From Spirogloea muscicola (Eukaryota; Streptophyta; Zygnematophyceae; Spirogloeales; Spirogloeaceae), in the NCBI GenBank assembly GCA_009602725.1, contig WELB01000226.1:143181-181688 (forward strand): DNA of 38,508 bases, written 5' to 3'. The notes beneath the pieces were generated by a model. It did not search any database and was not told the DNA's origin. It was given only the letters and a program-made list of their open reading frames with translations. A program made the position numbers and the translations under genes. Shown here piece by piece: positions 36,072 through 38,508 of this stretch (position 1 is its first letter; every line of letters begins with the position of its first letter).

Positions 36072-38439
36072 TCATGGCAACTCTTCTGCTGCTTCCTGTA
36101 CATGCACTAGGGACCATTCAACTTACTTGCCAACACGAATACAAGGCAGCACAAGTCAAAGTAAGCCAACAGCCTCCAGCAACATACTTGTAGCATGGTA
36201 CTCACGACAGGCAAGATAAGGAGATGCAGCAGGAGCATGTTGCCAACCTCTTGAGCATCCTTGCCATTGTCCACTCTTTCCGGAGGCATCACATCCCGGT
36301 CTTCATGATGCCTGCAAGCAAACACACGTGCAGAGCACCGTACATAAGGCAACTGCCGCATAAGCGGAAATTCTTACTTCTAAGAAGTGGCCATTGAATG
36401 ACTGGCCCACTGCAACGACCGTAAAGAGGAACTAAGGATGCAGGGCTCTATTGGGAAGGGCTCGCCCATTGAGGATAGGGGCTGGGAAAAGCCAGCCCAA
36501 AAAAAATAGGTTATATAGCTCTATAGGGCTATATAACCTGCGTGCAGTAACAGCACTGTCCATAAGCCCACGCTTCTCTCAGCAGCAGATATAGGTGAAA
36601 ATCCACTCACTTCTCAGCACGAGGCGTGTGGCTGCGGCTGCGAACAGGACTCCTGCTTCGGCTTGCACTGACATCACGCCCACGGGGTGGCGGAGACCGG
36701 CTGGCAAGTGACAGAGGTCAAAAGAGCTCACAGTTGAGCAGAGTGCTTTTAAAATGCATTTCAGTTGTGATGCGCATGCACACCAGCTCTGGCACCCTAG
36801 AATGTGCAACTCAAAACCTCAGAGTCTGCCGCGGCTTTCTGACCTGCCACGCTTTGGAGCAGGGCTTGCACTGCGACTGCGGCTACGGCTTATGCTGCGG
36901 GGTGGACTGCGGCGACGGGAGCCGCGATGATGGCGCCGATCAGGGGTGGGGCTGCGGCTGCGGCTGCGACTGTAGCTCCTGCTGTAGCTGCGCTTGCTCC
37001 TCTTAGAGTCTCTCCGGTCTCGGCCCCTGCTCGGGCTCCGGCTCCTGTCCCTATGCCTTCGGCGATTGCAGCACATACCCCACGGAGAGTCAATTCAGGC
37101 AATCTACAGGGCAGTACCTGCAACACCGTAAGCGTGGTACCTTTGAGGGTGAAGCTATCCTTAATTGGCACACAGCCACCCCAGATACTCTAGTCGCATC
37201 AACCACTGGTTACTTCTTCCCCAACCTAGCTACTTCACCATGCCGGAAGTCTGCCTAGTGCTCATCTCGCAAAGTGGTGGTTGGAAAGCTCACCGGCGAC
37301 GAGGGGGCGTCTCACCCCGTCGGACAGGTTCACCTTGGATGATTTTCCCTCTTGATCTGCAAGAGTGTTGCACACCAGTCAGTAAAGGGGGGGCACCAAG
37401 AAGAAGAAGGGGTGTACATGCTTGCGCACTTTTCGGAAGGCAGCTGTACAAGTGGCTGCAAGTGAAAAGACCCATACATTGCTTCATCATTGCGCCCATA
37501 CTTGGCGTACTGGACAACAATGTCTCTGCCATCCACGTTCCGCCCTACACAGAGCAGCCTCGGACATCTCAGCAGAGGTCAGACCAAAGGCGGAGAACAA
37601 GCTAGGCAGATGCCCGGCAACAAGCTCTGATGCTGGTGGACTCGTCGACAAGCCGCCTGAGCCTGAGGCCACCAACGCCGGCACGAATTAGGCAAGTTTG
37701 CGATGTCACTGAATAGCAGCAGACAGACTGAAAAAATGGCAAGCCTCTGACGCTCTCAAGGCCAGGCAAGTCGAGGCCGAGAGATCCAAGCCGCGAAGCA
37801 GGGAGGCAAAGGCAACTGACCGTCGAGGCGCTCGATCGCCTTGGCTGCCTCGTCTGGGTGCTTGTACCTTACAAAAGCAAACCCTCGCGACTCCCCGGTC
37901 CTGCACGCAGTGGGGGGGCACCGTCCATGAGCTCGCAAAGAGGTAGCTTGTGGAAGCCTGGCCCTCGCGAGCGCGAGGCAGGAGCTCAAAGGCAGAGGCC
38001 TTTCTTCTTATGGCTGGTGCTAGAGAGTGAAGGAGCGACCGGAGGAGGGGTAAAGCTGGCAGGCAAAGCCAAGGGCAAGGCCGTCGAAGGCCCGTGCATG
38101 GCTGGGAGCCGCCAGCTTGCGGCGGCGAGGCGAGGGCGGGCGCAGGGGCAGGCTGGGCGGGGGGCCGGGGCTGGGAGCTGGAGCCCCGGGGCGCGCAGCA
38201 GCACCTGCGGTCCCTGGGGATGAAGATGTCGACGACGTGGCCGTAGCGGTCGAAGAGCGGCAGGAGGTCGTCGGCGCCGGTGCCTGCGCCGCGGGCGGCG
38301 GCGGGTCAGGCGTCCGCGCCGGGCCTCGGCGGCGCGGCGGCGAGAGAAGGGGAGGGCCCGCACGGAAGGTGATGTTGAGGACGAGGAGGGAGTAGGTGTT
38401 GCGGATGTCGGGCGGCCCCGCCCGCCCAAACTGCGCCAT
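36072..38439 (-). CDS. SC35: SR splicing factor SC35 (SRSF2 type)
   Basis: Exons on the minus strand: 38439-38364, 38283-38205, 37900-37821, 37544-37472, 37356-37294, 37056-36844, 36700-36611, 36311-36248 and 36095-36072 (stop TGA). The product is about 253 residues. An N-terminal RRM has RNP2 LLVLNI (18-23) and RNP1 RGFAFVRY (57-64), with DLLPLFDRYGHVVDIFIPRD between them. Then come GRDIVVQYAKYGRNDE and an RS domain (SRSPSRGRDRRDSKRSKRSY, SRSRSRSPTP and more). SC35 proteins bind exonic enhancers and recruit U1 and U2AF in nuclear speckles. If exon 7 is not spliced onward, TGA at 36609-36607 ends a 225-residue form (PRAEK). Splicing at the overlapping GAA/gtgagt donor adds HHEDRDVMPPERVDNGKDAQE and EAAEELP in phase. 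The start ATG matches the family N-terminus (MAQFGRAGPPDI). The acceptor before exon 6 is AAG, not CAG. Confidence 0.95.
36460..36510. repeat. Hairpin repeat, copy 3
   Basis: Near-identical to 33980-34030: the same leading block, the hairpin GGGCTGGGAAAAGCCAGCCC (36479-36498) and an A-run. It lies in the SC35 intron between exons 7 and 8. Confidence 0.85.
36509..36538. repeat. 30-bp near-perfect palindrome
   Basis: GGTTATATAGCTC and its partner GGGCTATATAACC pair around a TATA centre with one mismatch pair. It directly abuts hairpin repeat copy 3, so the two may form one small mobile or MITE-like unit. Confidence 0.75.
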
Positions 38440-38508
38440 CCCGTTCCTCGCCACGGCGGCGGCGCCGGCGGCGGCCGCGGCGCGGCAGCCGGCGGGGGGG
38501 GGGGGGGG
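38440..38508. promoter_or_regulatory. SC35 5' UTR/promoter edge with poly-G run
   Basis: CGG-rich sequence upstream of the SC35 start, ending in a run of about 14 G at the window edge. Only the beginning of the regulatory region is visible. Confidence 0.5.

Noticed and set aside
38495-38508. Poly-G end as a telomere or special structure
   Set aside because: A simple homopolymer at the window edge with no telomere-like unit; similar C-runs occur elsewhere in the window.

Overview
This window is nuclear DNA from a member of the green lineage, most likely a green alga. Every recognisable gene is cut by many short introns. Gene starts sit in GC-rich islands, while introns and spacers are more AT-rich. 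The enolase carries the plant-type EWGWC insert. The closest family matches recalled for the other genes are plant proteins: ATG5, the BCHB-type BEACH protein, PUMP3/UCP3, SC35, the plastid S1 protein RLSB and a plastid trigger-factor-like protein. The exact genus cannot be told from the sequence. There are no bacterial operons, CRISPR arrays or recognisable transposase genes. Gene models were built by eye from splice sites, and nearly all exon junctions were checked for reading phase.

Layout: 1-1558 (+) is the 3' part of an RLSB-like S1 RNA-binding protein. 1984-4243 (-) is a plastid trigger-factor-like protein with a 14-nt microexon. 5482-8292 (-) is ATG5. 8293-8848 is a GC-rich divergent promoter region. 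8849-13532 (+) is a complete 16-exon enolase. 14302-16394 (-) is a UCP3/PUMP3-like mitochondrial carrier whose 5' end runs into an 886-base gap (16395-17280). 17282-32437 (+) is a very large BEACH-WD40 protein of plant BCHB type (39 visible exons, about 2,900 residues, 5' end in the gap). 32438-36071 is a mostly unassigned stretch holding a possible PPR-like fragment (33841-34298, -), a GC island with one ambiguous base, an 8-bp tandem array and dispersed hairpin repeats. 36072-38439 (-) is an SC35-type SR splicing factor.

The genes do not form one pathway. Two (RLSB-like, trigger-factor-like) and perhaps a third (the PPR-like fragment) concern plastid gene expression. ATG5 and the BEACH protein concern autophagy and membrane traffic. 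ENO and UCP3 concern carbon and energy metabolism. SC35 acts in pre-mRNA splicing, which matters in an intron-dense genome with GC-AG introns and a microexon. Neighbouring genes are mostly divergent or convergent, and ATG5 and ENO share a 556-bp start-to-start region.
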